Below are positions 24,167-34,517 of a stretch of DNA of 64,000 bases, piece after piece; the first letter of the stretch is position 1, and each line of letters starts with the position of its first letter. Where the stretch lies: assembly GCA_035771165.1 (NCBI GenBank), contig JAWNZC010000354.1:198501-262500 (forward strand), read 5' to 3'. The stretch is from Paragorgia papillata. Lineage: Eukaryota > Cnidaria > Anthozoa > Scleralcyonacea > Coralliidae. The notes below the pieces were generated by a model. It did not search any database, had not been told where the DNA came from, and saw nothing but the letters and a program-made list of their open reading frames with translations. The translations under genes were made by a program, and so were the position numbers.

Positions 24167-24872
24167 CTACTTTGATCTTTGACGCATTTTTCTGCGCTTT
24201 CGCTTCAATCTTAGAATATTAAGAAATATAGCAAAAATAAAATGTAAGTTGTACATCGTATACATGTAGTGCTTGTCATGAGATCAGTGAAATATGATTG
24301 GTCCATTTTCAAGTTCTCCAGCCAATCATATTTCACCAATCACGTCAATTTAAAAGGCTTAGCAACAGACAGCTTTGCCAATGTTTTGGGCGTAAATAAT
24401 GTTTTTCTCACCACATGCCATGGATCATCACTTTTGGTAGCATATCCCAAAGGGTGCTAGGGGGGCATATACTAGAATGGATCCAAATATTTTTGAAAGC
24501 ATAGCTTTGCCAAAATTTGCTAACAGTTTTTGAATGCCACAATGTCAAAGTATATAATACTGTTCTTTTGAGTTTTGACAAAAAAAAACGTCATGACGAC
24601 CAACAGTTGCGTGCATATAAAAGACTCTTGTTTCAGTCAAGAAAAAAGATCTAGAAAAGCTTAATGTTTAGTTATTTATTAATCAGAACTATATTGCGCT
24701 ATTTTATTAACGTTTCATACCTTCGCATACGTTTCTTCCTCCACTGTGATGGGCATAAATAAAGAAAATAATTAGTCGAATACCAGCAAGAAGCGTGTTG
24801 GAGTGAGAGTTTAAAAGTTAGTGATAAAAAAGGACAAAAATATAGTTAAAAAATACATACCTTGTCCCTCAT
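24167..24872 (-). CDS. RPL41: Ribosomal protein eL41, 25 residues in three coding exons
   Basis: eL41 is the smallest protein of the eukaryotic ribosome, a single basic helix at the subunit interface. Exons 24872-24861, 24743-24721 and 24209-24167 join in phase (0, then 2) into 25 codons. The product starts MRDKWRKKRMRR and ends RKMRQRSK before TAG. Apart from Asp3 it is essentially the universally conserved eL41 sequence. It is too short to show up in ordinary open-frame searches. Upstream, a pyrimidine-rich stretch, a donor at 24989-24988 (G|GTGAGT) and an acceptor at 24904-24903 suggest a 5' UTR exon with a TOP-like start, usual for ribosomal protein genes. The next gene, SLC35G1-like, is divergent about 1.1 kb away. 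Confidence 0.93.
24286..24346. repeat. Short inverted repeat in an RPL41 intron
   Basis: GTGAAATATGATTGG and its reverse complement CCAATCATATTTCAC face each other over about 30 bp. It could be a tiny foldback insertion. No snoRNA structure could be confirmed. Confidence 0.55.
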
Positions 24873-24989
24873 TTTTGGTTGAAAGAGTCTTGAACTCTTT
24901 ACCTACACGGCAGAACACACGATGGACAACGATGTTAATAATAACGTGAGATTTTTAAGGATGCTTTTCTCTTCAAATCAAAACTCACC

Positions 24990-26094
24990 AAGCAGCTTCA
25001 ATGGAGGACGTTAAAGAGGATATCCCACAAGACAAAGCGAGCTCATATGAATAATCAAAACCGGAATTTAAAGCCCCGGGTATTTTTTACCGTAGTAATG
25101 TACTTCCGGGGTACGGTTTCTATTTTTTTTGCGTTTCAAACTTTTTTTATTTAACAACAATTTATTTTTATTCTTTAAATTGTGTAAGATTTTATTTTAT
25201 TTGCACCGATTTTGAGTTTAGGAAATTTCTAGTTTTTAGCTAAACGGGAAATAATTATTTACTTTACTGTTGAAGTCTTTGAAGTTTCTAGATTACGTTC
25301 GATTTTTCGAGATTTTCAAGAAAGGAATCGCGCTATATTGCGTCTATATTTAAAGGGGAGTACAGTGCGTTTTGCGCATGTCCACATAATTGTTTACGTT
25401 TTGAATGGAGTCTTTACGATTTGGATAATATTTTGATAAAAATTAATAACATTTTAATAAAAGTCTTGGGCGAATCAGTTCAAAGGTTTCCAGCAGCGTA
25501 AAAATCAAGCAACACTATACAGCAAGTTCCTGATCTGTGTTCAGGTTGTTGTGAAATGGCAAATGGTGTGGTGTATAAATGTCAAGATGTCCAATTAAAT
25601 ACAGAGAAAACTGACAAAATTAAGAGGTCAGGTTTGGTTTTAAAAAAGCGGATAATGAATAGAATTCTTTAATTTGTTTCTGATTCATTAAGATGAAAAA
25701 CTAACAACAGATCATCAAAACAACTGGCCATTTTCATAAATTTAATTTATCAAAAGCAAACAAGAAACGTTATATTTCTCAGTAAATATAAAACTGTATT
25801 GAATAAGATTCAAACGAATTCAAATTAGATTGTACGAAGGGTGAGATATAAATATTCACTTGATTGCTGTTCCAGACACTGAAGTGCATGAGAACTCAAC
25901 TAATGTGTGGATGCAAAGGATGTAAAGGTGTCTAATCAAGAATACTGTAGAAAAAGTTGACAAAACAGGTGTTTGGTTTTAGAAAAGAAGATAATGAACA
26001 GAATACTTTAATTTGTTAGTGATAAAACAACAGCGGACTGCGGCATCGAAACAAGTTCAAGCAATTTCTTACCGACTAAAAGAGAACAACAAAA
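24990..26094. other. Divergent promoter region of RPL41 and the SLC35G1-like gene
   Basis: No complete gene was found. The right half (about 25555-25835) is a decayed copy of the sequence around SLC35G1 exon 1. The left half should contain the RPL41 promoter near 25000-25150. Confidence 0.5.
25555..25835 (+). pseudogene. Decayed tandem copy of SLC35G1-like exon 1 region
   Basis: Blocks such as GGTTTGGTTTTAAAAAAGCG, ATAATGAATAGAATTCTTTA and TTTCTCAGTAAATATAAAAC recur with changes at 25955-26140, around the true start codon. In this copy the position of the ATG reads ATA and the frame is closed. It is a local tandem duplication of the promoter and exon 1, offset by about 340 bp. Confidence 0.6.
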
Positions 26095-27970
26095 ATGTTT
26101 CTCAGCAAATGCAAAACCGTATCGGATAATATTCAAAAGAAACTGGCATATTGTTGTCGAATGGAAGAACTAAAAACAACTCTTCATAATTGTCGGGCAA
26201 GACCAGGTCTTCTTTACGCAGCTGCATCGTGTTTGTTTTTCGCCACTTCTTCAGTTCTTGTTCATATTGTAGACGAGATCCAAGCAATTCAAGCAGTATT
26301 CTACAGAAGTTTAGTCCAGCTTATCTTCACCATTCCGATGTTGATCTACCACGGTTTAAATCCTTTACCTGACCGTGAAAACCTTCATGTCACGTGGTTT
26401 CTGATCTTACGTGGAGCAGCTGGTTCAACCGCCTTGTGCTTTCAGTTCTACGCTTTTCAACACATGCCGTTGTCAGACGCAACAGTCATTATTTTCTCTT
26501 CTCCTATCTTCACTGGAATCCTTGCTTATTTCTTTCTTGGTGAAACATGGAGTAAACTAGACGCTATTTCGACCGTGCTATGTTTCCTTGGTGTACTACT
26601 TATTGCACATCCTAGCAGTTTCTTTCTGTCCAGTTTTGAAAACAGGCAGCATGTTATGTACAGTCTTGTTGCGTTCACAGGTAAGCTAAACTAGTACACT
26701 ATATATAACGGTTTCTTTTTTCAAGTAACGATATCGAACACGATATTTCACCCACAACTTATTATTGCGCGGCTGCAGGTGCGACAATATATTATCATAC
26801 AAAACTAATTTTATTCTGGATAACTCCATTAGTCGCATCTATCACGAGTTTTAAATATTGTGTGATTCTATTCCCAGGTGCCATTCTTACGTCTGTCAGT
26901 ATCGTAGTTCTCAAGAAACTTCGTGGTGTCCATTATGTCTTGTCTTCGTTTTATCTCTCCTTGGTTGGTACAATTGGCACTGGCTTCGTCTGTCTCTATC
27001 CAGGTGTTCTCCGTCAAGTGATCTGCGGTCATCAGTTTTTAATTGTATTCATTGGTTTGTGTGCAGTTGGTAAGTGCAGGCTTTACAAATACTTCAAAAA
27101 CTCATTAATAATTCATGAGGAAAACACAAAGGAAATCAGTACCATGTCCGTGGTTTTATACCTGATAAAACTTCTTGACGTCAGAAAGAATACTAATGAA
27201 CATACAATTTTATATAAAGAATACTAATGAACATACAATTTTATATAAAGAATACTAATGAACATAACATTGAACGTTTTTGAAGCCATTCAAAACACTC
27301 GCATCACGTGTTTTATCAGATCTAAAACACTCGGGCTGCGCCCTCGTGGTCTTAAATCTGATAAAACACTCCTGCTCGTGTTTTAAATACTACTTAAATA
27401 CTATACATACTATAACTACATCCCATGACACCATACCACAATTAACACACCATACAATACGATGTCGTACCATACTATGATATAATTAATGTACCATAGT
27501 ATATACATGTACACCATAATATACCATATATATACAGATCATACCATACTTTTGGGACAGAGAACATTTCCTGGAAACGCGCATATCACTACGAGCATAA
27601 CACTAGAACCAAAAATTTTCGTACCTTAACAAATATCGTCTTGTTCTTGCCACTCAGCTCATTCCAGTTTGCTTCTTAATGTTTCAACATTTTCCACGCA
27701 GTAATTATCTTACTCTTTGTTTTTCTAGGAGGGCAATGTTTGTTATGCAAGTCCTTGTGTACGGAGAAAGCCAGTACTGTTGCTTTGGTTCGAACATTTG
27801 ATATTGTTTTAGCATTCATCTTTCAACTGATCTTCTTTAACCACAAGCCAAACGTCTACAGCGTTTCAGGAGCTATTATGGTGTCTTTCTGCAATGCTCT
27901 TGTAATCTTGAATGCTTCAAAATCCCGCACAGCAGAAGAAGAAAAAAACAATAAAGAACAAGAAGAATGA
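26095..27970 (+). CDS. SLC35G1: SLC35G1-like EamA/DMT transporter
   Basis: Three exons (26095-26680, 26878-27069, 27729-27970; phase 1 introns) encode 339 residues, close to the family's usual length. It is a drug/metabolite transporter superfamily protein with about ten hydrophobic segments in two EamA repeats. Motifs shared with SLC35G1 include LRGAAGSTAL, ATVIIFSSPIFT, LGVLLIAHP and, in the second half, IFIGLCAVGGQ and FDIVLAFIFQLIFFN. Vertebrate SLC35G1 is reported in the ER and plasma membrane with STIM1; substrate is uncertain. The C-terminus is a short charged tail (AEEEKNNKEQEE), with the stop just before an AAGG microsatellite. The start at 26095 fits the frame, but another ATG at 26161 (second Met) is possible. 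Confidence 0.88.
27190..27265. repeat. 31-bp tandem repeat, about 2.4 copies
   Basis: AATACTAATGAACATACAAT followed by TTTATATAAAG repeats head to tail inside intron 2 of the SLC35G1-like gene. Confidence 0.8.
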
Positions 27971-27996
27971 GCCTGTATGTTGGGAGGAAGCACAAG

Positions 27997-28110
27997 GAAG
28001 GAAGGAAGGAAGGAAGGAAGCACAAGGAAGGAAGGAAGGAAGGAAGGAAGGAAGGAAGGAAGGAAGGAAGGAAGGAAGGAAGGAAGGAAGGAAGGAAGGA
28101 AGGAAGCTTA
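27997..28110. repeat. AAGG microsatellite
   Basis: About 110 bp of (GGAA)n with one CACAAGGAAGG interruption lies just after the SLC35G1-like stop codon, probably in its 3' UTR. A longer array of the same motif is at 52787-53398. Confidence 0.95.
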
Positions 28111-29021
28111 AGGAAGGAAGATAACTCAGTATATATTACACAGGTGGACAAACAAATAAATACTAAACTAAAAATGTATTCACATTAAAAAAACAAATCA
28201 CTTGCAATTTTATTGCGACGCAAACCCGAGACCATTGCTGTTGCAATTCAAAATGATAGTCCAAAATCTTCACAGACTTGGCTTAATCATTTCAAGATTC
28301 AATATCCCTGATCCCAAAAAAACTAATTAATGACGTCACAAACGTGTAGCAATTACGATATCAATTAGAACAAATTATTCCAATTAGAACACGCGCGCAA
28401 CGTTCTCAAAATGGCGTTCTAGAATTTCCCGGCCAGGTCAAAAACGATTTATATGGAATCAAGGTAAGAATAGAAATAATATATTTGTATAACATTCAGT
28501 TTTTTTAATTCTCAGTTTTATATTTTGTTTTTGAATAAATCGTTTCTCCATACATTTTTATAGTGTTTTTAAATGTTTTGCTTAATCAAAAATCGTTATC
28601 CAAAACCACATACATCTTTCCATTCTTATATTTGTTTGATCAATGTCATATAATTATGCACAATGTTTAATTAAAAATGACGCAAAATTTGTTGGATTAA
28701 GTGAACAGTGCTAAGGTATATTTGTATTCCAAAAGCAATTACTATTTTTTTATTCTTTTCAAACAGACAAAGCCAAGCTTAAATACAGAATTCATCCTTT
28801 TCTCGTCTTTTTAAACCAAAACAAACAGTCTTTATTTTCAGCTTAGTCATAGCAAACAATCATTCTTTCGGTCATGCAAGCGACCCAAGATAGGCTCATG
28901 CAGAGAATATTTGAAGTACCGTTTAGAGTCGGTGTTTATTTCAAGCACTCGCCTCACTCCAAAAGAAGTGATTCTGTACTAAAATAAGATACTATCTTCA
29001 ATATAGAGTGAATATGTCAGT
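28111..29021. other. Intergenic region upstream of the PP2C-like gene
   Basis: AT-rich sequence without a recognised gene. It should contain the promoter and possibly 5' UTR of the PP2C-like gene at 29022. Confidence 0.5.
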
Positions 29022-32000
29022 ATGTCTTCTTTTTCACGGTTTTTAAAAGAGTTACCTTTTTTGTCGAAACATTACAGACGGCAGGAAAGTTCAAAAGAAT
29101 CCATCACACCTTTAGAATCAGACTTAGCAGGAATAACAATCAATGTTTATGAACTCGAAATACAAGATGATGGCAATATTGAACAAGAGAAAGAACACGA
29201 GGGCGCCATAAGTGTTTCTCTGACGCCTAACGAAGAAGAAACAAATGAAGATCAATTGGCAAGATCAGCTACGACTTCAGGTAGGACACAGCAGTAATTA
29301 TAAGCAGTATAATTAACATGAGCGGCTTGGTGTAATAAACTGTTTGGTATAGACTCGGAGAATAAAAAAGTAGAGTGCTGCATGTGTAGGCAGTGTTTTA
29401 GATAGAGCAAAGTAAACTGCCGAGGTATTTTGGTAACGGATAACTGACGTTTCATGCGCTGTCGTTCATCAGAGTGACAGGCACGCAACTAGCGGGGGTT
29501 GGTTGGGGGTGGGGTGGGGGGTTGCAACCCCTGCCCTTTTTAACGCCTGCCCTTTTTGTGAGACCTCTAATACTAGGTTAGACATTAGATAAACAGATAA
29601 TTAATCGTCTGTTGTAGTACGAAATACAATTCTCCGCAAATCTGGCGAAACTCGGAGTCTTCTAGCAGTGCGCCCGGGCGTCAGCTAGTCTGGAGCTAAG
29701 GTTGTAAATTCATTCATGTGTCCTGTGTCCATGCTTCCTAGTCCATCTCACCCAATGATTAAAAGGTGTGTCCAGGATACCAAACAGTCTACAGCCAGAA
29801 TAGGGCTCAAGTTGTGATATTGTTTAACAAAAATAACGAGAAATAAAATTCACTTGATATCAATATTTCAGGAATTACAACAATCTCGTCTCACCAGCTA
29901 CGTTACGCGAATATTGTGGTGTACTGTGGCAAGTGCAAGAATGAGGTACCAGTCTGTACTCTAGACTACCACCGAAGAAAACACAAAGCGTTAAAAACAA
30001 TGAGATATTCCACGGAATGTCCACCAATCACAGTCCGAGGACTTCTTCGAAGAAGAACCAAAGCAATGAATGATATCATGGCAAAACATGATACACAAGA
30101 AGGATATTTTGTAAAATGTATTCAAAAAATTAATGTCGCTTTTGAACTTCTTAAAAGTGAATTAGAAGGAATTAATGGTGCAGAGCACATAGTATACATT
30201 CCACGTTGGAGAGGTAAGCTGACTTCGTAGGTTATATTTTTATATTTTTGACGTATGTTAAAGATGAAGACGTCTGCCATTTGCGATCAACCGTTAGGGA
30301 TCGCAATTGGTAGTGAAGTCGTTATCAAATCTAAGTGAGAGTAATACAAGCAACAGTTTCTACAACTTTTTCGCAATATTGTTACATGGCAAATTGCATC
30401 GTTAAGTTCCACATACTACGATACTATACGTTAACATGAGTTTGGCGGTTTGTATTTTTAAGGAAGCAAATTTGTTTATTAATTTTGCCATTGATTTAGT
30501 AAATACTATATAATACAGAATTACATTTAATAATGGCAGGGAAAACCACCGAACAGCCTCAAGCCAATTACAGTGGCCCACAGTCTCACAGCTCTTCGAA
30601 AAATAGTAAAAATATTTCAAATATCTTCGTTATTTTGTTGTTTTTAGAGAAAGATATAAAGAGCGAAGGTAAAATCTTGAACCGTAAAATGGCGCTGGGT
30701 GCGAGTAAGTACAGAAAGCCAGACAGTGGTTCATCAGTTTGTAAAGGTGTTTACGTCGATGATTTCCTGCAGTCAGGCAAAGGAGTGTTCGTAGGAATCT
30801 ATCAAGGATACAATGGCAACTATGTTGCAAAGCTTTGTGTACGCGAGCTTCATAAAGACATTCAGAGAAAACTGCAAAGTATTTGGAATATTGGTAATGC
30901 AATGTATTGTATTCGACTATGCTGTACTGTACTGCACTGCACTGCACTGCACTGCACTGCACTGCACTGCACTGCACTGCACTGTACTGTAATGTACTGT
31001 GCACTGTACTGTGCACTGTACTGTGTACTATACTGTGTACTGTACTGTGTACTATGTACTGTACTGTGTACTGTACTGTGTACTGCGTACTGCGTACTGC
31101 GTACTGTGTACTGTGTACTGTGTACTGTGTACTGTGTACTGTGTACTGTGTACTGTGTACTGTGTACTGTGTACTGTGTACTGTGTACTGTGTACTGTGT
31201 ACTGTGTACTGTGTACTGTGTACTGTGTACTGCACTGCACTGTATTGTGCTGTGTATTGTATACTGTACTGTATTGTACTAGGGTTTGGGATATCACTAA
31301 CAGTTTGTTTGTTTGTTTGTTTGTTTGTTAAATACTTAGGTTTGAGTGCGGATGACATTAAAACTGTTTTTCAAGAGGCTTATCAACGAATAGATCGAAT
31401 TCAGCTTATTGCAGAAGGCGAGAATCCCTGGGCCCGATGGAGTGGTTGCTCAGCTGTCACGTGTCTCCTCGTTGATGACATGTTATATGTTGCAAACGAA
31501 GGAAGCTTGAGAGCATTATTAATACGAGACAATAACACCATAAGAGCAGTAACATCATGTCATGATTTGTACAACCGCAAGGAACGAATGCGCGTGCGCA
31601 GAAACCAAGGATTGATCGTCAAGACTGAGAAATGTGCGCTTGTTAATGGAGTACTAGCGACAACGCGCGGTCTTGGAAACCAAGGAGACTGGGGACTTAA
31701 AGTATGCGTCATTAACAGACCAAGATTTCGAGTTGTATGTTTCAAAAAAGGAGACAGAATGTTGGTTTTAGCTTCTGAGGGGCTGTGGAAAGTATTCAAC
31801 CATCGCGAGATAGTGTTTCTCTTAAATAAATTTATCCACGATGCACTAACTAAGAAACTAACAACACCAGAATCTGAACCAGCATCGACAAATACACCAG
31901 AAGGGAATGGCTTTCTTGGTCTACCTACAGTAAAGCATGATCGAGAATTTCATTCTTTTGCTAACCGACTGGATAAAAATCCCATCGACTATCGCGTGCC

Positions 32001-32331
32001 AGAGAAGGTCGTGTGGAACACAAATAATCCGCAAATTTTCATCCGAAGAGCAACTGTGGTTGCAGAGGAACCACTGTTGAATGACACTCAGATGAACACG
32101 AACTTAAGAAATCAGATCAACGAGGCTGAAGAAGACGATGAGGATTTACAAGAGTTAGCTAGAATTATCAGCGTCGAATGTGAATCTCTTAATGCTCGGA
32201 GGGAAATCTCGCGTTTGCTCAGTAAACGATTGCTTAAGAGTGCGTTGATTGCAGGAGCTGAAATGAATAACGTAGTCATGGTTTTACTTTTGAAGGGATT
32301 TAAAATTGAATGCAAGAAAATAAATGTTTAA
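29022..32331 (+). CDS. Zinc-finger PP2C-like pseudophosphatase (PP2D1-like)
   Basis: Four exons (29022-29280, 29872-30213, 30648-30893, 31340-32331; phase 1 introns) encode 612 residues. A C2H2-type finger lies at residues 105-124 (C105-x2-C108-x11-H120-x3-H124). The PP2C fold follows: FVGIYQGYNGNY at about 249-259 sits where active enzymes have F-x-D-G-H-G-G, and YVANEGSLRALL (about 335) where they have the A-N-x-G-D-S-R-A motif. ASEGLWKVF replaces the usual S-D-G-x-W-D. The metal-binding aspartates are therefore changed to Gln or Glu, so it should not bind the two-metal centre. Overall length and layout suggest protein phosphatase 2C-like domain protein 1; TAB1 is the other dead PP2C in animals but lacks the finger. 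A large microsatellite fills intron 3. Confidence 0.8.
29362..29472 (-). mobile_element. Repeat with hammerhead-like core
   Basis: On the minus strand 29472-29444 reads CTGATGA, 12 nt, GAAACGTC, the spacing of hammerhead ribozyme core boxes. The adjacent GTAGAGTGCTGCATGTGTAG..GATAGAGCAAAG block is shared with repeats near 46453 and 54257. It lies in intron 1 of the PP2C-like gene. A Penelope-like or retrozyme origin is inferred. Confidence 0.5.
30915..31280. repeat. ACTGC pentamer and GTACTGT heptamer microsatellite
   Basis: About 50 bp of (ACTGC)n is followed by irregular TGTACTG units and then about 110 bp of near-perfect 7-bp GTACTGT repeats. It lies in intron 3 of the PP2C-like gene. Because the units lack stop codons it gives long Cys/Tyr/Leu-rich open frames on both strands that are not genes. 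Confidence 0.95.
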
Positions 32332-33145
32332 GAAAAGGTTTCAGTGAAACAAATAAGAAATCATGTAAAAAAAATAAGAAATCATGTACCTATTTCTTTT
32401 TAGACGTTATTCATTTCTTTAAATATACGTGTAGTACATGAATGCTAAAAAAATTTCATGCACGACACTGACCAGTGGCGGATTAAGGGGGGGGGAGGGT
32501 GACTGGGCTACAGCCAGGGGCCCACGGCCCCACAGATCCTAGGGGGGCCCGGGGCCGCCGAAGTCTTATTAAAAAAAGAATATGTTACAAATAAAAGTAA
32601 CTTACTGTGGTATAAACAAACTGAAAATTCGAAAACATCAAAAAGCTATTACATGTGACACATGTTACGTTTGTTGTTTTGTTTCAAAATTTGTAAAGGA
32701 CCCTTACGTATTTACGGTGCTGTGCAAGAAGGGGCCTGGGGGGGGGGGGGGGCAATCAGAAAAACACCCAGGGCCTCAGGTACCCTTAATCCGCCTCTGA
32801 CACTGACGGAGATTACTTCACGCCCGAAAAACCCCTACGTACGAGTCTGACTAAAAGTATCGTCCAACCAGGGAGCAGTAATTTAGAATACTATATGTGT
32901 TATTGTCGCTAATTCTTGATTTATATTGTTATATACAATCTACATAAACTGTATTGATTGGCTATGTCTTATTCAATATCGTTTTATTAACATACTGTAC
33001 AAAAAATTGGTTATATAGACTTAAATATAAAAGCGGTTCTGCGACAGTAACGTCGCTTATTACTTGGAAAACTTGCATTTTAACTTATTTATACACATGG
33101 TGTATATGAATTATATGGTGTATAATTATATAGTATATAATGTAT
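32332..33145. other. Intergenic region with a hAT-type MITE
   Basis: Outside the MITE at 32473-32799 this is AT-rich sequence with no recognised gene. It includes the 3' flanks of the PP2C-like gene and the minus-strand membrane-protein gene. Confidence 0.55.
32473..32799. mobile_element. hAT-type MITE, 327 bp, with 8-bp target duplication
   Basis: The left end CAGTGGCGGATTAAG and the reverse complement of the right end (CTTAATCCGCCTCTG) form a 15-bp terminal inverted repeat with one mismatch. ACACTGAC is present on both sides (32465-32472 and 32800-32807), a perfect 8-bp target site duplication as made by hAT transposases. The inside is G/C-homopolymer-rich and encodes no transposase. Confidence 0.85.
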
Positions 33146-33146
33146 T

Positions 33147-34517
33147 CACACAAATATTTCTCGACGGGTGTCATTCTCAAAATCAGGTATCGAATTGATC
33201 ATTTTTCGAGGTACGTCGGGAATAAATGTGGAAGATCTTGAAACGTACAATCCTTTAAATCTAGAATCAAATCCTGTAGTAGATCCGCTGGGACTTCTCA
33301 AAAAACAAACCTCTTGTCTTGGTTCGTCTTGAGTTGATGCTGGTTCACTGTCACTTTTTTCAACCCAGAAATTGTTCATTTTAATGTTATGATTATTGTT
33401 TGGTTTTTTTCTTTTCATTGTTCACAGGGGTCCGTCGTTTTCGTTGAAAACACCACACAGTAGAGCTTGCAACGAGAAGGAGTAGCAATCCAACAGCCAC
33501 ACCGACAAATAATGCCAAGTTAGTTGTTGTAGTTCCACTAGAACTGTCATTAGTTGGACGAGCAACACCTGACGTCTTTAAACTTGAACTTGTCGTTGAA
33601 AAAGATAGCGCAATAGTTTTATCTGTGAACTGGTTGGCCGCGGATGTTGTTAAAGACTGGGTTGGAGTTGTGGAGGATTCGGTTGATGGACTACCGATTG
33701 TGGATTTCTCTTCAGGGGAGGTCTGGGTCTGGGTTGTTGCTCGTAGCGTAGTTTCAACAGTCGAGGTCATTAAAGTAGGAACTATAACTTCAAACGAACC
33801 TTTGACAAATTTAAATTTTTTTGAAAGCAGTTCATCCAATTGATTCAGGTTCATACCGTACAGCTGACTTAATGTCAAATTTAAAGCTCCAGCAAGCGTG
33901 GTCACCGATACTTGATATTTCGCTGCTAGTCTATTCACGTTAATTTTTGTGATAAACTTTACAACTTGAATCCAATCATTCTGAATCGATTGAAAATTCA
34001 TAGCCGTGGATAAATGAAGAGGTTTGGCAATCTTGCCAAGTGATACGTTAAATCGTTTCTGCAGAACACGTAAACCCAATTTCTGCAGCGCAGTAACTGT
34101 AATATCGTCTGATAAAGGCAAAATATTTTTTTCGGTTTCGTGAAGGACACTTTTAATGTCGGTTAACGAAACATTAACCGTCCACTTATTATCAGCTTTG
34201 TATTTTAAATGATCCGTTTGAAGGCCCGCCGATTTGGATGCGGCACCTAGTACGAGTGCGCCAACGATTGTGCTACGCATAACAAACGCCAAACTATGAT
34301 TCAACTGTATTACAATGTCGGCTGGAGTAAAGCGAGAAAAGAATACCGGATCTTTGCTATATACTTCTTTCCAGATACCAGGAACACGCTCAGTGATAAT
34401 GTCTTGGGCAACAGGATTGATCGTCAAAGGCATTTTAAGAAAAAGTTCCCCGCACGCAAAGTTTGTAATCGTTGTTGTTATTGTTATTAGTATTAGTTCG
34501 AGCAGGTGAAGAGCCAT
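33147..34517 (-). CDS. Unknown type I membrane protein, tail possibly frameshifted
   Basis: I do not recognise the family. From the ATG at 34517 a signal peptide (MALHLLELILITITTTITNF, cut likely after ACG) leads an uninterrupted frame to a stop at 33393, 374 residues. The ectodomain of about 255 residues has repeated short motifs of the type N-V-S-L-x-x-I-x-x-x-L and several N-glycosylation sites. A Ser/Thr-rich mucin-like stalk (about 255-335) and a transmembrane helix (LALFVGVAVGLLLLLVASS) follow. After a basic stop-transfer stretch the frame closes within AAAAAAACC at about 33403-33409. With one A fewer, it would stay open for about 80 more residues (acidic, Ser-rich, ending REIFV) to a stop at 33147-33149. 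That suggests a longer cytoplasmic tail. The upstream ATG at 34619 is less likely. Confidence 0.6.

Noticed and set aside
24130..24170. Alternative reading of the RPL41 last exon as the tail of another protein (LDKLKTDLELFGVTEKEI)
   Set aside because: That frame needs a different acceptor and leads nowhere upstream, while the eL41 frame reproduces a universally conserved protein exactly.
24283..24434. Possible C/D box snoRNA in an RPL41 intron (GTGATGA and CTGA boxes on the minus strand)
   Set aside because: The boxes are about 145 nt apart with no terminal stem and no internal box pair that I can see.
27912..28188. Gly-Arg-Lys-Glu repeat proteins over the AAGG array
   Set aside because: Open only because GGAA repeats lack stop codons in these frames.
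30907..31330. Cys/Tyr/Leu-rich frame continuous with the last PP2C-like exon
   Set aside because: It is a stop-free microsatellite inside intron 3; the acceptor at 31339 and phase 1 junction give a normal PP2C-like protein.
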